A stretch of DNA of 64,000 nucleotides from Phascolomyces articulosus (taxonomy: Eukaryota > Mucoromycota > Mucoromycetes > Mucorales > Lichtheimiaceae): NCBI GenBank assembly GCA_025677815.1, contig JAIXMP010000022.1:1-64000 (forward strand), given 5' to 3'. Each line of letters begins with the position of its first letter. Position 1 is the first letter of the stretch. The notes under the pieces were generated by a model. It ran no database searches and was not told the origin of the DNA. It worked only from the letters and a program-made list of their open reading frames with translations. Positions 47,401-60,956 of the stretch are shown in pieces. Position numbers and translations under genes: made by a program.

Positions 47401-50191
47401 ATAATAAGCAATTTCTATTTATTAATACTTTTCCCCTATAAAATAGAGCAAGTTTTGCAATTGCCAACCTCTATGAAACTCAGGGAGAACGTAATCGCGC
47501 GTTTTTAAAGTATAATTCAATTATTAAAACTCATAGTCTATCGTCACAGTATGGTTGGCATGCAAGATTATGCAGTTGTCGACTTGTTGTGTTGCATTCA
47601 TTAGGAAATGAAATGGAACAGATTAGTGTTTATACTATGCTTCAAGAAATGGTTGAAAATGGTTCAGAAGAAAACACAACCGAACCCCTTGAACTGTTAG
47701 GTAATATCTCACTTCCAGAATAATGATATTGCATTGTTTGAATACTTAGTCGCCAGTTTATCTATTTATTTTACATGAATAATTTTAGGCATTTGTTGCG
47801 AAAACAAGATTGGTACTATCTGCAATACTTTACAAGCAACAGCATGGTATCGTAAAGCTGTCAATATACAATCATCATCTACTGTAATTGATTGGGCACA
47901 AGATAGAATACGAGCAAGATTAGCAAAGCTACTCATTGATCAAGATGAACATTCTGAAGCTTTATACCATTTGTTACAATTACAACCTCGACTTGATCGG
48001 ATGAAAGGCCATCAAGAATCTTTAGAAACCGTCATGCAAGCCAGAGAAGCACAATATTATCTAGGTATTAAACTTTTTTTTTTCTTAAAAAAAAACAGAC
48101 TAATCATTTGTCCAAGTAAGATAAAGACATAATAATAACATTCAATATTTTCTTATATCTATTTATTAGGTTATTTGTTTTTGCATGGTCAAGGTATTGA
48201 AACAAACGAAGTGGAAGCCAAAAAATGTTTGACAATAGCAGCTGATCAAGGACATGGTGATGCTGCTTACGAATTGGGTCTTTTGGCTGTTCAAGAAGAA
48301 AAATACAATGAAGCACAGCGATGTTTTAATCAAGGAGAGACGAATGGTCACCCGGGAAGCATGCGTGAATTAGGAATGGTGAATTATCGAAAACGACAAT
48401 ATTCTTTTGAAGTAAATTATCGCAATCAGCAAAATGGATGTTTCGACGATGTAGATGATGACGATACCTTAATATATGAGAGTGATAGAACCAAAGATTT
48501 ATTAGAAGCCGCTAAAAATGCAGGAGATGCAGCCGCAGTAACTTGTCTTGGTTTGTTACATCAGACTGGATTTTCTACTGCCTTTCCAAAAGACTTGGAG
48601 TTAGCTATACAAAGATATAATCAAGCTTTTGAACAAGGACACCTTATGGCTGCAATCTATAGAGGAGAACTATGTCATTCAGATTCTGATTTCATTGGAG
48701 CAAGGATGTGGTACAAGAGACATCCTACACATTGGATTGCTCGATTCCGTTTGGCAATGTATGATATTCGTGGTGTTGGTGAAACAAATCCAGATATATC
48801 AAAAAGCTACAACGATCTCCGAACGGCGGTAGAATCAGCGTCTCCACCCTCATTGTTGCATGATCGAAAAGTATGGTCTGAAGCATGCGTTTCTCTTGGT
48901 AATTGTTATCGGGATGGTAATGGCATGATTCAAGATTTGGAAAAAGCTTTTGATTGGTATACACTTGGTATCGATACCCAATACGTCAGAAATGTCGGTG
49001 GCATGGTGGAATTGGGTCTCTTATACAAAATACTTGGAAGATATGAAGACGCTTTACTATGGTTTCAAGAAGCTGCCACACGAAGGGATATGAGAGCGCA
49101 ATTCGAGATGGGTTTACTTCACATGAACGGTTTTGATACATTCAATCCCAATCCAATGGTCGCAGAACATTATCTGACTGCAGCTCGTGACCAAGGTCAT
49201 GGCGAAGCAAAATATTACTTGGCTGGCATGTATTGGGGACGAGGTGAATATTCGGAAGGTTGGAACCACTATATCTCTGCTGCGGAGAATCACAATATTC
49301 CTGATGCACTTCGCGAAGTCGGATTTTTTTACGATCAAGGATTTTCAGGAACGGATTGCGCAAGTAATAATCCATTTCTCATTGTTCAAAACCGCCAAAA
49401 AGCATTCCGATACTTTGGGCAAGCTGCAGCCTTGGGTGATGGAATGTCAATCACCATGGTTGGATCCTATTATCAAGAAGGATATGAGCCGTATGAAGGT
49501 GATAACATGGAACACGCACTTCGCTGGTATCAAACGGCATTCCTAGATCCAGGAAACGCCCGAAACCAACCCATCCTTCAATTAGTTATTGGGCGCCTTG
49601 TTCATATCATGGCAAACAGAACTACAGATCCTGGAGAAAGAGAAAAGCATCATCGTCAAGCGTATCCCTGGTTTGAAATGGCCGTCAGGGAAGCAAAAGG
49701 TGTTCAAACAAGTCCTGCCCAAGTGATGATTGCATTATATCATCTTAATGGATGGCCTCCTGTAGAACGTAATCCGGAGGTTGGCTTTCAAGAATTATTA
49801 CGACTTGAAAGAGAAGGTGATGATGAAGTTTTCAAAGAAGTTGCCCGCTATATTGCCCAATGTTATGAAGAGGGGAATGGAGTACAACAAGATTACAGTC
49901 AAGCATTGATTCGTTGGATACAACTTGCTGGATTTGGTGATCAAGAGGCGCTTGAACATATTGAGCGTTATCACCAAGAAAATCATGCCACAACTCAGGA
50001 TTTAGAAGGCGCAAGAATTGTTTATAGAGAGGCTTTAGGTGAGATATATTTTCATTTATTTTCATCTACACGTTCAAAAAAAAAAAAAAAAAGGAAAGAA
50101 ACTGATGAAACTAATTTTACTGAATATAGGAATTGAGACTCACTCAACAGTAACGGGATCCAGTTATAGTTATAGTCATCATTCTAATTAA
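44448..50191 (+). CDS. Giant SEL1-repeat protein with N-myristoylation-type start
   Basis: Six exons (44448-45863, 45936-47377, 47447-47700, 47789-48064, 48170-50038, 50130-50191) give 1772 aa. The start MGQPQSKLGKHRK fits the N-myristoylation pattern MGxxxSK. Residues 15-280 are Ser/Gln/His-rich with polyQ (CAA/CAG runs at 44560-44740). From about 290 to 1740 the protein is built of roughly 25-30 SEL1-like repeats (about 36-40 aa), for example RVLGRMYFEGVKIIAKNESI, CYEKAAK, QYQIGCAFSNG and FRKAAKSGH. SEL1 repeats form superhelical scaffolds. Shorter fungal relatives help place chitin synthase or act in ER degradation, but no CAAX box is present here, so it is not simply a Chs4/Skt5 orthologue. 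The C-terminus SSYSYSHHSN is polar. A membrane-attached scaffold is my inference. Confidence 0.9.
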
Positions 50192-50958
50192 GTATTGTTT
50201 TACCTGTTCTACTGTATATCCCTATATATTCTACAACATCATTCATTATCATTACATCAAGCTATACCATTCAACATACAAAAACAAAAATCTCCATGTT
50301 ACTCATACTATTTTTATAATTATTCTTTTTATTTATTTGTAAGCTCTTTTTTCCCATTAGTTAACATTTATATTTTATTTGTATTTTGTACTCTATATTA
50401 TTATTGTATATTTGTACTCTTTAGTTCATTTATTTGCTTTTTAATTTTTAAAAAATTCTTCGTTTTCTTTCATTACATCCATTTTTTATTATGTTATTTA
50501 CGACGGAATAAGCAATGAATCTAAAAAAAATTGGTGGGTTCACTACAGGTACAGATATAATAATGCGACGATAGCACAAAAAAATATATATAAATAATAA
50601 TAATAATAATAATATAGAAGTGCAGGGTTCAGGAGGGATGAAGTATTAATAATGATAAAGTGGTGATGTTTTTGAGTGTGAGAGGGACGAGAATGAAGAA
50701 GGTGGCGTGTAAAAGAAAAGATAAAATAGAGGATATATAATATATATATATAAACCAATGATACCTAGATGATACTTCTTGTATTCGGCGTTGTATAGTA
50801 TAGAAATAATAATAACAAAAGGAACGGGAAAAATATGATAATGATTATAATAATAATATGTGTATTCATCTTGCTTTAACAGAGAAAAAAAATTAAAGAA
50901 AACTTGTTGGTACCCTTTTTGTACATGATTATATATATATCACAGATGAACCATCATT
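50192..50958. other. Convergent 3' spacer
   Basis: AT-rich 770 bp between two 3' ends, with an AAT/ATA repeat near 50595-50615. No gene seen. Confidence 0.5.
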
Positions 50959-52160
50959 CTATACTCTTGGTTGTTGTTGCTGTTGCATTTGTGGTGTATG
51001 TTGAGGTTGTTGATCTTGGGTATGTAAGTCAGCAAGATCAGGTTTATAATAACCTTGTTGCATATAAGCAGGATCTTGACCGTACATACCAGCAGCAGCA
51101 GTAACAGGTTGTTGTTGATCATAGTAATAACCAGAGTTATCATAATAACCTTGTCCAGACATATCTTGTTGGTGCTCGGGATAATAGTAACCTTGTTGTT
51201 GAGGCATCATATCCTGTTGATAATATCCAGATGGATGACCATCATAATAGGTACCTTGATCATTAAGACGAGGAACAGTGGGTGCACGCGAAAGATTACT
51301 ATGTGTCATAGCAGGAGAAGTTGATGCGGCTGCTACAGCAGCACCAGCAGCCACACCTCCAGCTGCCATTGTAGGTGAGCGATGATGAGGATAATCGTTA
51401 TCACCCATACCAAAATCTTCATAATCAGCTTTGTTTGGTTTGTTGCTTCGACGAGTGCATCCACCACGACGATTTACCCATGTAAGAATTCCACCTAATA
51501 ATGCGAGACCCACTAAAATGACAAATAAAGAGAGCGTGTGAGCAAAAACAATGTACCACTGTGTCACATATCCAATAAATAGATGTATATATATACATAT
51601 ATGTATATTCAATAAGATAAAAATAATTCTTTTATATATATATAACACTTACCTACACCACCCACGACAGCACCAGCAATTACGGGAATTGGAGGTCCAT
51701 CATCATCGCTTGAATGATCTTTATCAGCCTTATTTGTTGAAGAAGGTGTTGATGCACTATCTGTTGTTTGTGCAGGATCATGACTATCAGTTTCTGATGC
51801 GTCAGGGCTATCTGATTTTTTATCGTTATCACTTGGTTTAGGATTATTAGAAGTCTTTGTATCATCTTTGTTATCACTGTTGGATGCAGTTGGTGCAGGT
51901 GTTTGTGAATTAGTAGGTGGATCGGAAGGTTGAGGTGGTTTTTCTGCTTCAGAGGTGGGTTCTGGATTACTTGATGGTTGTGCTGTTGGATCAGGATTTG
52001 CTGAAGGAACTTTTGTAGGTTCTGGACTTGGTTCTACAGCAGAACCAGCAGGTTCAGATGGTTCAGCTCCACCAGATGGTTCTTGTGGTCGAACTACAGT
52101 AGATATCTGTAATAGAATTAAGACAATGAGAATCCAAGTTGTTGATGAAAAGAAACGCAT
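50959..52160 (-). CDS. Single-pass membrane protein with Ser/Thr/Pro-rich ectodomain (sensor- or adhesin-like)
   Basis: Two exons (52160-51653, 51512-50959) give 353 aa. A signal peptide (residues 1-25: MRFFSSTTWILIVLILLQIS) leads into a Pro/Ser/Thr/Glu-rich ectodomain (26-160), a likely O-mannosylated stalk. A transmembrane segment follows (about 160-182: PVIAGAVVGGVVGLALLGG), then a basic stop-transfer (NRRGGCTRRSNK) and a Tyr/Gln/Gly-rich cytosolic tail. The layout is that of Mid2/Wsc-type wall sensors or Skg6/Axl2-like proteins, but no WSC or cadherin-like domain is seen. The intron splits the transmembrane segment (VVGGV|VGLALL). The Tyr-rich tail with repeated GYY and QQ could mediate assembly; this is speculation. 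Confidence 0.85.
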
Positions 52161-54912
52161 TGGAAAAGTAGAAGAAGGAAGGGGGAGGAGAGATTAAATA
52201 GGAAGAAGGAATGGACAATGGGACAAATGGATGTAGAAAGTGAAGGAAAGTGTGAAAGAAGAAAGAAAAGAAAAGAAGGAATCGTCAAAGGGAAGGAAGT
52301 CTCGACAAATCAATCAATTCGATAATAATAAATTTTTTGATTGAAGCACAGAATCCATGGAAATGTAAGATAAAACATCCGCACCACATTTTGTCTTTTT
52401 GTGTAACCATTTTTAAATTTTCCAATTATTTCCTGTTTTATCAAATTGCTGTGATGATGATGATGATGATGGGTCCTTTCTATTAGTATATTATCATCAC
52501 TAATGATTATATTAACCCATAATGATTATACTCTGCTATGGTTACCGGTCATTGTCACTGTTACCATGGTTACCAAGAAGTATATTTTAACAATCATCTG
52601 TTTTGGTGATTTTTGTTAATCCGACATGATTGTGTCACAAATAATGAAACGATGCTATATTTATATTGGTTTAGGACCATAAAAATACAGACAAGACCAT
52701 TTGAAGTATCGTTTTAACATTGAATATAAATGCTAAATGCCATCTTGTTACACCTTTTTTTTTTACAACATTGGTGCTAAACCTCTCTAATCATCATCGT
52801 TAACTATTATTTATTGTCATTGTCATCATGATTTGCCAATGATGGAGCTTCAATAATGATAATAATTCCTTTTTCTTTTCTATATATATATAATAATAAC
52901 CTTTTTCGTACAATCAATTTTGTAATTTGCGGCTCGTGGAATTATAAATATAAAAACAAGGGCAACCTTTTGGAATAAACGATCTTTTGTAACACCTTTC
53001 GCACAAGGAGCCTCTTTTTCTCTTCCCTGAAGAAAGATGCGTGGAGTATTACCTGATTTAAATAAACATAATAACTATTTACATATGAAGCTCAGCCTCC
53101 ACTACTGTACTTTTACTATTAGACAACAACAAGGTATACTGTTATAATTTTATTTTTGGATCCATCATCTTTTTTTATATGGTTTATTAGAAAATTTTAC
53201 GTATATGGTGTTTTCAAATTTAGTATCAAAACCGCACAGACCCACCATATGCCACAAAAGGATGGAAAACCTGATAAACTATTGTTTGTCATAAGACTGG
53301 TTTTATATATTCTCATCTATACTATCACTATATTCACTCAAAAGTATCAGATTAAGATTGAAAGTGATAATAAGAAATACTTCTCACGCTGTACAGTAGT
53401 AATAATAATAATAATAAAAACCTTATTTTATCACAGTTTACAACCTGAATAAAATTAACTAGAAGCAGCATAATCTGTATTGATTTATATATTTCCAAAT
53501 TTATCATAAAATTTATTCTGAAGATGGGTTTATCTATGATATATATTATAGCCACTACTATATACTAATGGTAAATGATTACTAGTAAAATCATCCCATG
53601 CGAATAAAACTATATAATAATCCAGGGATACTACAGTTCATATATTATGACAATTAGAAAATCTAATTAATAAAAATTATCCCCTAAAAGTTCATAAAAA
53701 TACTTTTCTTCTCTTTGGTTAATAGTTAATTAATAAAACAATTTAAACTTAATGAGAATTAGGGGTGTTATTATTAATGTGTACGTACGTTTGTACTTCT
53801 TTTAATATGGTATTTTATACCTATATACATAATAAGTCAGAGCTTTGCTATATATATTTTGAGAATTACGCAGTTATTAGTATAGTGAATATAACCAAGA
53901 CATAAAGATAAAAAGCATCATGCAATAACAATATATACAAGCAAGGGGGGACTGCTTATGTATTTATGCAAACTATCTTCTTTGAGGTCTGGAGGTCAAC
54001 CAACAGCATGCGCAAAATTAACACTACTGCTAGATGAACTAGGACAAAGAAAAATATCTTGCTCTAAAAATATTTCGCTGCCGGAACGAAAATTATAAAT
54101 GCATGTTTACATGAAGTATTCTGAGCTTCCCTTCAAATTTTAGTATACTTCTTTCTATCAAGATATTTTCTGCATGAGTGAAAAATTACATAACCTTAAA
54201 ATGATATGCATTTTATTATACAATAATAAATAGGTGTAATGAGAAATTCAAATTCTACATTGTATTATTTCTCCTTATGTTAAATATATATTACACCAGC
54301 AGAATTTCCCAACCATATATAAAAGAATATCCACGTACTGCATACTCATACTTAGCTTATAGCTATTTTACGTAAATACTTATCAATATAGCTTTTGTTC
54401 TCAAAACAATTCTATAAAGTTTTATATTGCTTTAGAGAGAGTAGTGATGAGTAGTTGGTTACCCTTTCAATATAAAACAATAAGCATTGGAGTACTGTAC
54501 TTGACAAATGATTAACAACAAAATTAATCTATTCACTCGATTTTTATTTTCGGTCATCTTTTAAATTTGTTTTTGATCAACTATTGCGCCTTATTTAGTC
54601 CTAATGACGCAATCTATACATGCCCCTTATTACAGATTCTATATACAGCTATTAACACTTCTATCATCTCAATAGAATTATTAAAGGCAAACATACCGCA
54701 ATAAAGAAAGCTATTGATGGTTTGAAAGTTTACTATAATTATTAGGTTACAGTAACATTACACATGATTTTTTGATTTCAAAGTCCAAAACTTTTGAGGA
54801 GGGGGAGGTGGAATTTGATTAAGAAAACAAAAAGTTGAGCTATTTTCTACCACTCTCTTTTGCGATCTTTTTTGTACTTTCTGTCTCATTTATTTATATA
54901 ACACTTAAAAAC
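52161..54912. other. 2.75-kb divergent AT-rich spacer
   Basis: Lies between two divergent genes. 52170-52300 is purine-rich on the + strand, the probable leader of the minus-strand membrane protein gene. A GAT run lies at 52452-52470. No frame supported elsewhere. Confidence 0.45.
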
Positions 54913-55380
54913 ATGAAGAAACAACGCATGGTTCGAGGTCATCGTGAACAGTCTGTTTTATTAACACAATCTGAACTTCAAGATTTGCGGGGTAAGAGAA
55001 TCATTACAATGTTGCACAATTCATAGACCAAAAAAAAGAGGAGTATAAAACAAAATGGAATTAATAAACATGCAAACAATACATGTTATATAGCTCGTCA
55101 GCGAACTTTTGAAGGTGCTTATTGGCGTACAGCACTTGCAGCCTTTTCAACAGGATTACTTATTTTAAAGGTGTTTACTCGAGAATTCTACAAGATTGGA
55201 ATCACGTTCTTTGTTTTTGGTCTTGCAATGCTGGCTATTGCAGTGTGGAGACGTCGTACAGCTGGAGACGTTTTTGATCTTTCTATTCCCTTTAAAACAA
55301 GTGGTGATTGGGTTATTTTAACAACAGGCGTCACTATGGCAACCTATATAGTTTTGTTGGTTTTATTATGGAAGCTATAA
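54913..55380 (+). CDS. Small DUF202-domain membrane protein
   Basis: Two exons (54913-54991, 55094-55380) give 121 aa. A short polar N-terminus (MKKQRMVRGHREQSVLL) precedes the DUF202 signature RTFEGAYWRTALAAFSTGLL and three transmembrane helices (roughly residues 35-55, 62-82, 100-119). DUF202 is found in bacterial YidH-like proteins and in the Vtc1 subunit and tails of the vacuolar polyphosphate polymerase complex. Vtc1 has a similar size, but I cannot assign this protein to it. The frame is open upstream into hydrophobic sequence (from 54835), but the ATG at 54913 is the first in that frame. Confidence 0.82.
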
Positions 55381-55472
55381 CAATATGGATAATGACATAC
55401 CCTTTAAGTCATTTTATATCGTAGTTTGCATTTTTTTTTCCTTGAGTCACACGATTTCTTTAAACAGAAAGG

Positions 55473-55506
<34 letters not shown>

Positions 55507-55792
55507 TTGATATCCTATACCACGTGCAATGCTATTAGTCAAGTCATACATTTCTTCCTTTTCTTTCCTCCTTGCCCTGTGGATATTATTATGTATATGT
55601 GTATAGCAATTATAGTTTTTTTTTTCTTTCTCTTTTAGAATATAGTATTCATTTTGCATTTCTTTTAAAATAACATTTTAGTATATTTTGATACTTATAA
55701 TAAGAACAAGCATATATAAACTCTTTTTATAAAGAAAACCCCGCTCTTCATGCGTTTCTTTGTTGGCTTTCCCTTATTTTTTTCTTTCTAAA
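55381..55792. other. Short tandem-gene spacer with GAT repeat
   Basis: About 410 bp between two same-strand genes. It contains a GAT microsatellite at 55472-55504 and a CACGTG hexamer near 55521, then AT-rich sequence and the pyrimidine-rich leader of the next gene. Confidence 0.5.
55472..55504. repeat. (GAT)11 microsatellite
   Basis: Perfect trinucleotide run downstream of the DUF202 gene, probably in its 3' UTR or in the spacer. Confidence 0.9.
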
Positions 55793-58106
<2,314 letters not shown>

Positions 58107-58462
58107 AACAGTTAAAATGTTTGTCCTTTTATATCCATATTTTGATGGTGGATTAGTTGTATATCAGGCATTTTGACGGAAATATTAGTAAGATAATAAT
58201 AAATTGAAAAAGAAGATGCCGTCTCTCTTCCTTTACATAATAAATAATAAGCTTACATATGATGTTCGATCATGAATTTACACACTACTGTATAAACAAA
58301 ACTTATATCATACTTATGGATATCTTTTTATTATACAAAAGTTTCGCTACAACCCATATTGCGGATGAAGATTTTGGTTAAATATTTAATTTACTGTATT
58401 GAATTCCCATACTATATGTATATACATACAGTACTCCATATGTTGCTAAATAAGTTTGTTGT
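58107..58462. other. 3' flank of the PHAF1 gene
   Basis: AT-rich, 355 bp, without coding signal. It separates the PHAF1 homologue from the decayed region to its right. Confidence 0.5.
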
Positions 58463-58877
58463 TCAGCATCCGCTTCCACCACTGCCATCTCCACCATCGC
58501 CTCCGCCACCGTCACCGTCACCACCAAATCCTGATGAACTCGCTGCCTGTAACCACAACCACCGTCACTACCAAAATACCCCGTTTGAGTACTTGTAGGA
58601 ATAAATGTGCCATCTGAAAATGTTCCTATCAGATTTGTTGTAAAGGTGCAAGAATCATTCGAATACCAACCTAATCCACCTGTAGTCTAACCCCAAACTT
58701 GATGCATTTTTGAATATCTACGACGCATAAATCCGCAATGACCTTTTACAGATACCCACCAAACATAAGGATATTTTACATATGAAAATGATGTCGAATC
58801 GTATTTGTAGCCATTACAGTAACCACTGGCGGTAAAACTCATAAGGACACTACTCTAAGGCTTGATGGGACCAAGCA
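58463..58877 (-). pseudogene. Decayed gene fragment with two in-frame TAG stops and a frameshift
   Basis: On the minus strand one frame reads as clear protein: VLGPIKP, stop, SSVLMSFTASGYCNGYKYDS, SFSYVKYPYVWWVSVKGHCG, KMHQVWG, stop, TTGGLGWYSNDSCTF, GTFSDGTFIPTSTQTGYFG. The stops are TAG at 58855-58857 and 58687-58689, 168 bp apart and in frame with each other. Near 58546 the frame shifts, and a Gly/Asp-rich tail (SSGFGGDGDGGGGDGGDGSG) runs to TGA at 58463-58465. TAG is a normal terminator elsewhere in this window (KIN1, RPS14), so reassignment is excluded and pseudogenisation is the simplest reading. I do not recognise the family; the evenly placed Cys and aromatic residues suggest a secreted domain. 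Confidence 0.6.
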
Positions 58878-59349
58878 CTAAAAAATTGATCCGATTGGAT
58901 ACAATATATACATTAGCGTTCAGCTTTAAAAAGCAGTTCCCAAACGAGTACTTAGTATATATATGAACAAGTTACACATAATAAAATTTACGAATATACT
59001 CTAGACATTCACTTGCTTTCCATACTTGTGCGTTTAACTGTAGATGTAATAAATAGATGCGGTACAATTGTTATTAAAGTCATAATAACTATTCTATCTT
59101 AAATCATAAAACTTGTCGTGTACTACCTTCATTAAAAAGTACACGGTAATAATAATAATGGTTTTATAAATGTTATATACAAAACTTTGTCTTTATTATT
59201 TATATATTATTTTATGAAAGGATCATGGTAAATATTATTAATTACTTACCTTATATATCTCTAACCTTTTGCTCAACGTTTTTTGAAATGTCTTGTTGAA
59301 TGGTGTTTACGGTTTTTCGTAAAACTAGCATGTTTGAAGGTATATTCAT

Positions 59350-59525
59350 CACTGTAGGAAATAAAACTCAAAAAAACCTAAACTCCTAACCGAAAAACAC
59401 GAATTCGTGTTATTTTCATGTGTAACCTCGAGAAATTGGTCCTGAATTTTAACTGAATTTTAGCTGGGAGTTTACCTAAATTCGTGTTTTTATGAGCATA
59501 TTTGAGAATACCTTTTTCTACAGTG
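59350..59525. mobile_element. 176-bp MITE-like element with CACTGTAG termini
   Basis: The left end CACTGTAGGAAA (59350-59361) and the reverse complement of the right end, CACTGTAGAAAA, are near-identical. Similarity continues imperfectly for about 55 bp, including AAAAACACGAATT on both arms. The element is bounded on both sides by CAT (59347-59349 and 59526-59528), a candidate 3-bp target duplication. It has no coding capacity of its own. Size and structure fit a non-autonomous terminal-inverted-repeat element; the superfamily is not certain. Confidence 0.65.
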
Positions 59526-59654
59526 CATTGTATAAAATGATTCGCGACATCCTGTTCTTGAACACGTGCCGCACAGAGATGATACATATATATATAATAC
59601 AATTGCTTTATGCTAGCTCTATACTTTAATTATACGCAGTACAACAGTTCTATA

Positions 59655-60178
59655 CCTGAACTTTGGTAACCTAATTCTGCAGGAAATCTTGATATTTTAA
59701 TGATAGATCGCAAAGATGATACATACCTCGATGGCGTAAAAAAAATAGTTAGATGTAAAGTTATGAATATGGTGAATTAAACTTTGACTATCAAGCTAAA
59801 TAATCTCAAAATAATACATTGAATTACATACCATAGCTTTCAGTGTAAAACTATTAATGAATTTTAATTGAACTTCAATGTTGCATGCCGCGCGTATGTA
59901 ATATCTTTTATATAAATTAATTATTAAAACTGGTACATAAGCTCCTCATTCTATAGAAACGAAAACTGTAATACAATTATATATTTATATATACCAATAG
60001 GTAGTGGCACTTGCTTATCCCATGACTTGACTCCCGAACAATTACATTCAAGTAGAAATTCAAGATAACGTCTTTCTGCAGCAACTACAAATATTTTGAA
60101 CATCTCTGGATCCATCGATTGTTCCAGTTCGTAAAACTCTCCAACAGTGACAAGTAATAAAGGCAGTTTTCAATTGTC
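59655..60178 (-). pseudogene. Coding-like exon fragments of an unrecognised gene
   Basis: Three minus-strand pieces read like exons. At 60178-60000, about 60 open codons include LLLVTVGEFYELEQSMDPEM and FVVAAERRYLEFLLECN and end PLPIG at a GTATAT donor. At about 59906-59830, YYIRAACNIEVQLKFINSFT ends at a GTATGT donor. At about 59695-59665, an AG acceptor precedes FPAELGYQSS and a GTATAG donor. Upstream of the first piece, ATG ACA ATT GAA AAC runs out of frame with KLPLLL by one base in an A-run, which suggests a frameshift. The pieces do not join into one clean model, and the MITE lies just beyond them. A decaying multi-exon gene is likely. Confidence 0.4.
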
Positions 60179-60956
60179 ATGGTTTCTCCTATGTGAGGAC
60201 CACCCCCATACGGGAAAAATTCCCTAAAAATTGACGTGCATCATAATATTTATAAAAAAAGTAATGGAAAGAAGGAAGGAAAACGACAGCTAGGAAAAAT
60301 TGAAAACTGAAGGAGAAACCTTATGTGTACCGTACGTAAAAAAATACACAACCTTCATGCTTACCAAAGAAAGGGTAACCTGTCAAGGAAATCCAAGAAA
60401 TTGGTGGTATTCATTATGTCACACAGTCAGGTATGCTCACCCCTTTTTTGTGGCTGTACACATCTTTGCACAAGCTATCCAGGATCATGTGGTTGTCATA
60501 GCGTTGGGATACAAATCAGTAAGTATTTGTGTAGAGTTGATAGCGTAACGTTAAGTAAATGGGGAGACTACGTACATATCATTTTTGCTGAGTCTGGATA
60601 ACCAATGGATAGTTTTGTTTATGATGGTAAACATATATTTTCTGCATAATGGCCAGTCCATCTTGCTAAAGGCTAACGGGCAATTGAACATTTTCTCATC
60701 AAACAACGTTGTCCAACACTATAAATGTATCATTTTTTCTATACTCTCTAGGTTTTGTTTTGGTTGGGAACAATAGTATCGATATATATAACAAATATAC
60801 TAGTATATTGAATATTTATTTAGACAAAGTTACCAGGAGCGTAATTGTCTATGTAGTATAAAACCTATCTATGTAGCATCCAGGCAATTTCAAGGTTGCT
60901 ATGTAATTTTAACTGAATAATACTTGCGAGAACGTTGGTGGCTTTATAAAGGTTCC
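60179..60956. other. Decayed region, several short coding-like frames
   Basis: The minus strand at about 60550-60718 is open (FDEKMFNCPLAFSKMDW), and at about 60450-60506 (QRYDNHMILDSLCKDVYS) ends at a GTGAGC donor. The + strand is also open at 60300-60548 and 60323-60601. None has a recognisable domain or continues into a neighbour cleanly. I regard the whole stretch as gene debris continuous with the pseudogene fragments to its left. Confidence 0.35.

Noticed and set aside
58463..58877. TAG reassigned to an amino acid
   Set aside because: Well-supported genes here end in TAG (KIN1 at 21280-21282, RPS14 at 25581-25583), so TAG is a normal stop.
60300..60601. Plus-strand Cys-rich small protein
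   Set aside because: Two overlapping frames are equally open and the minus strand also looks coding-like; no signal peptide or conserved cysteine spacing supports a real gene.
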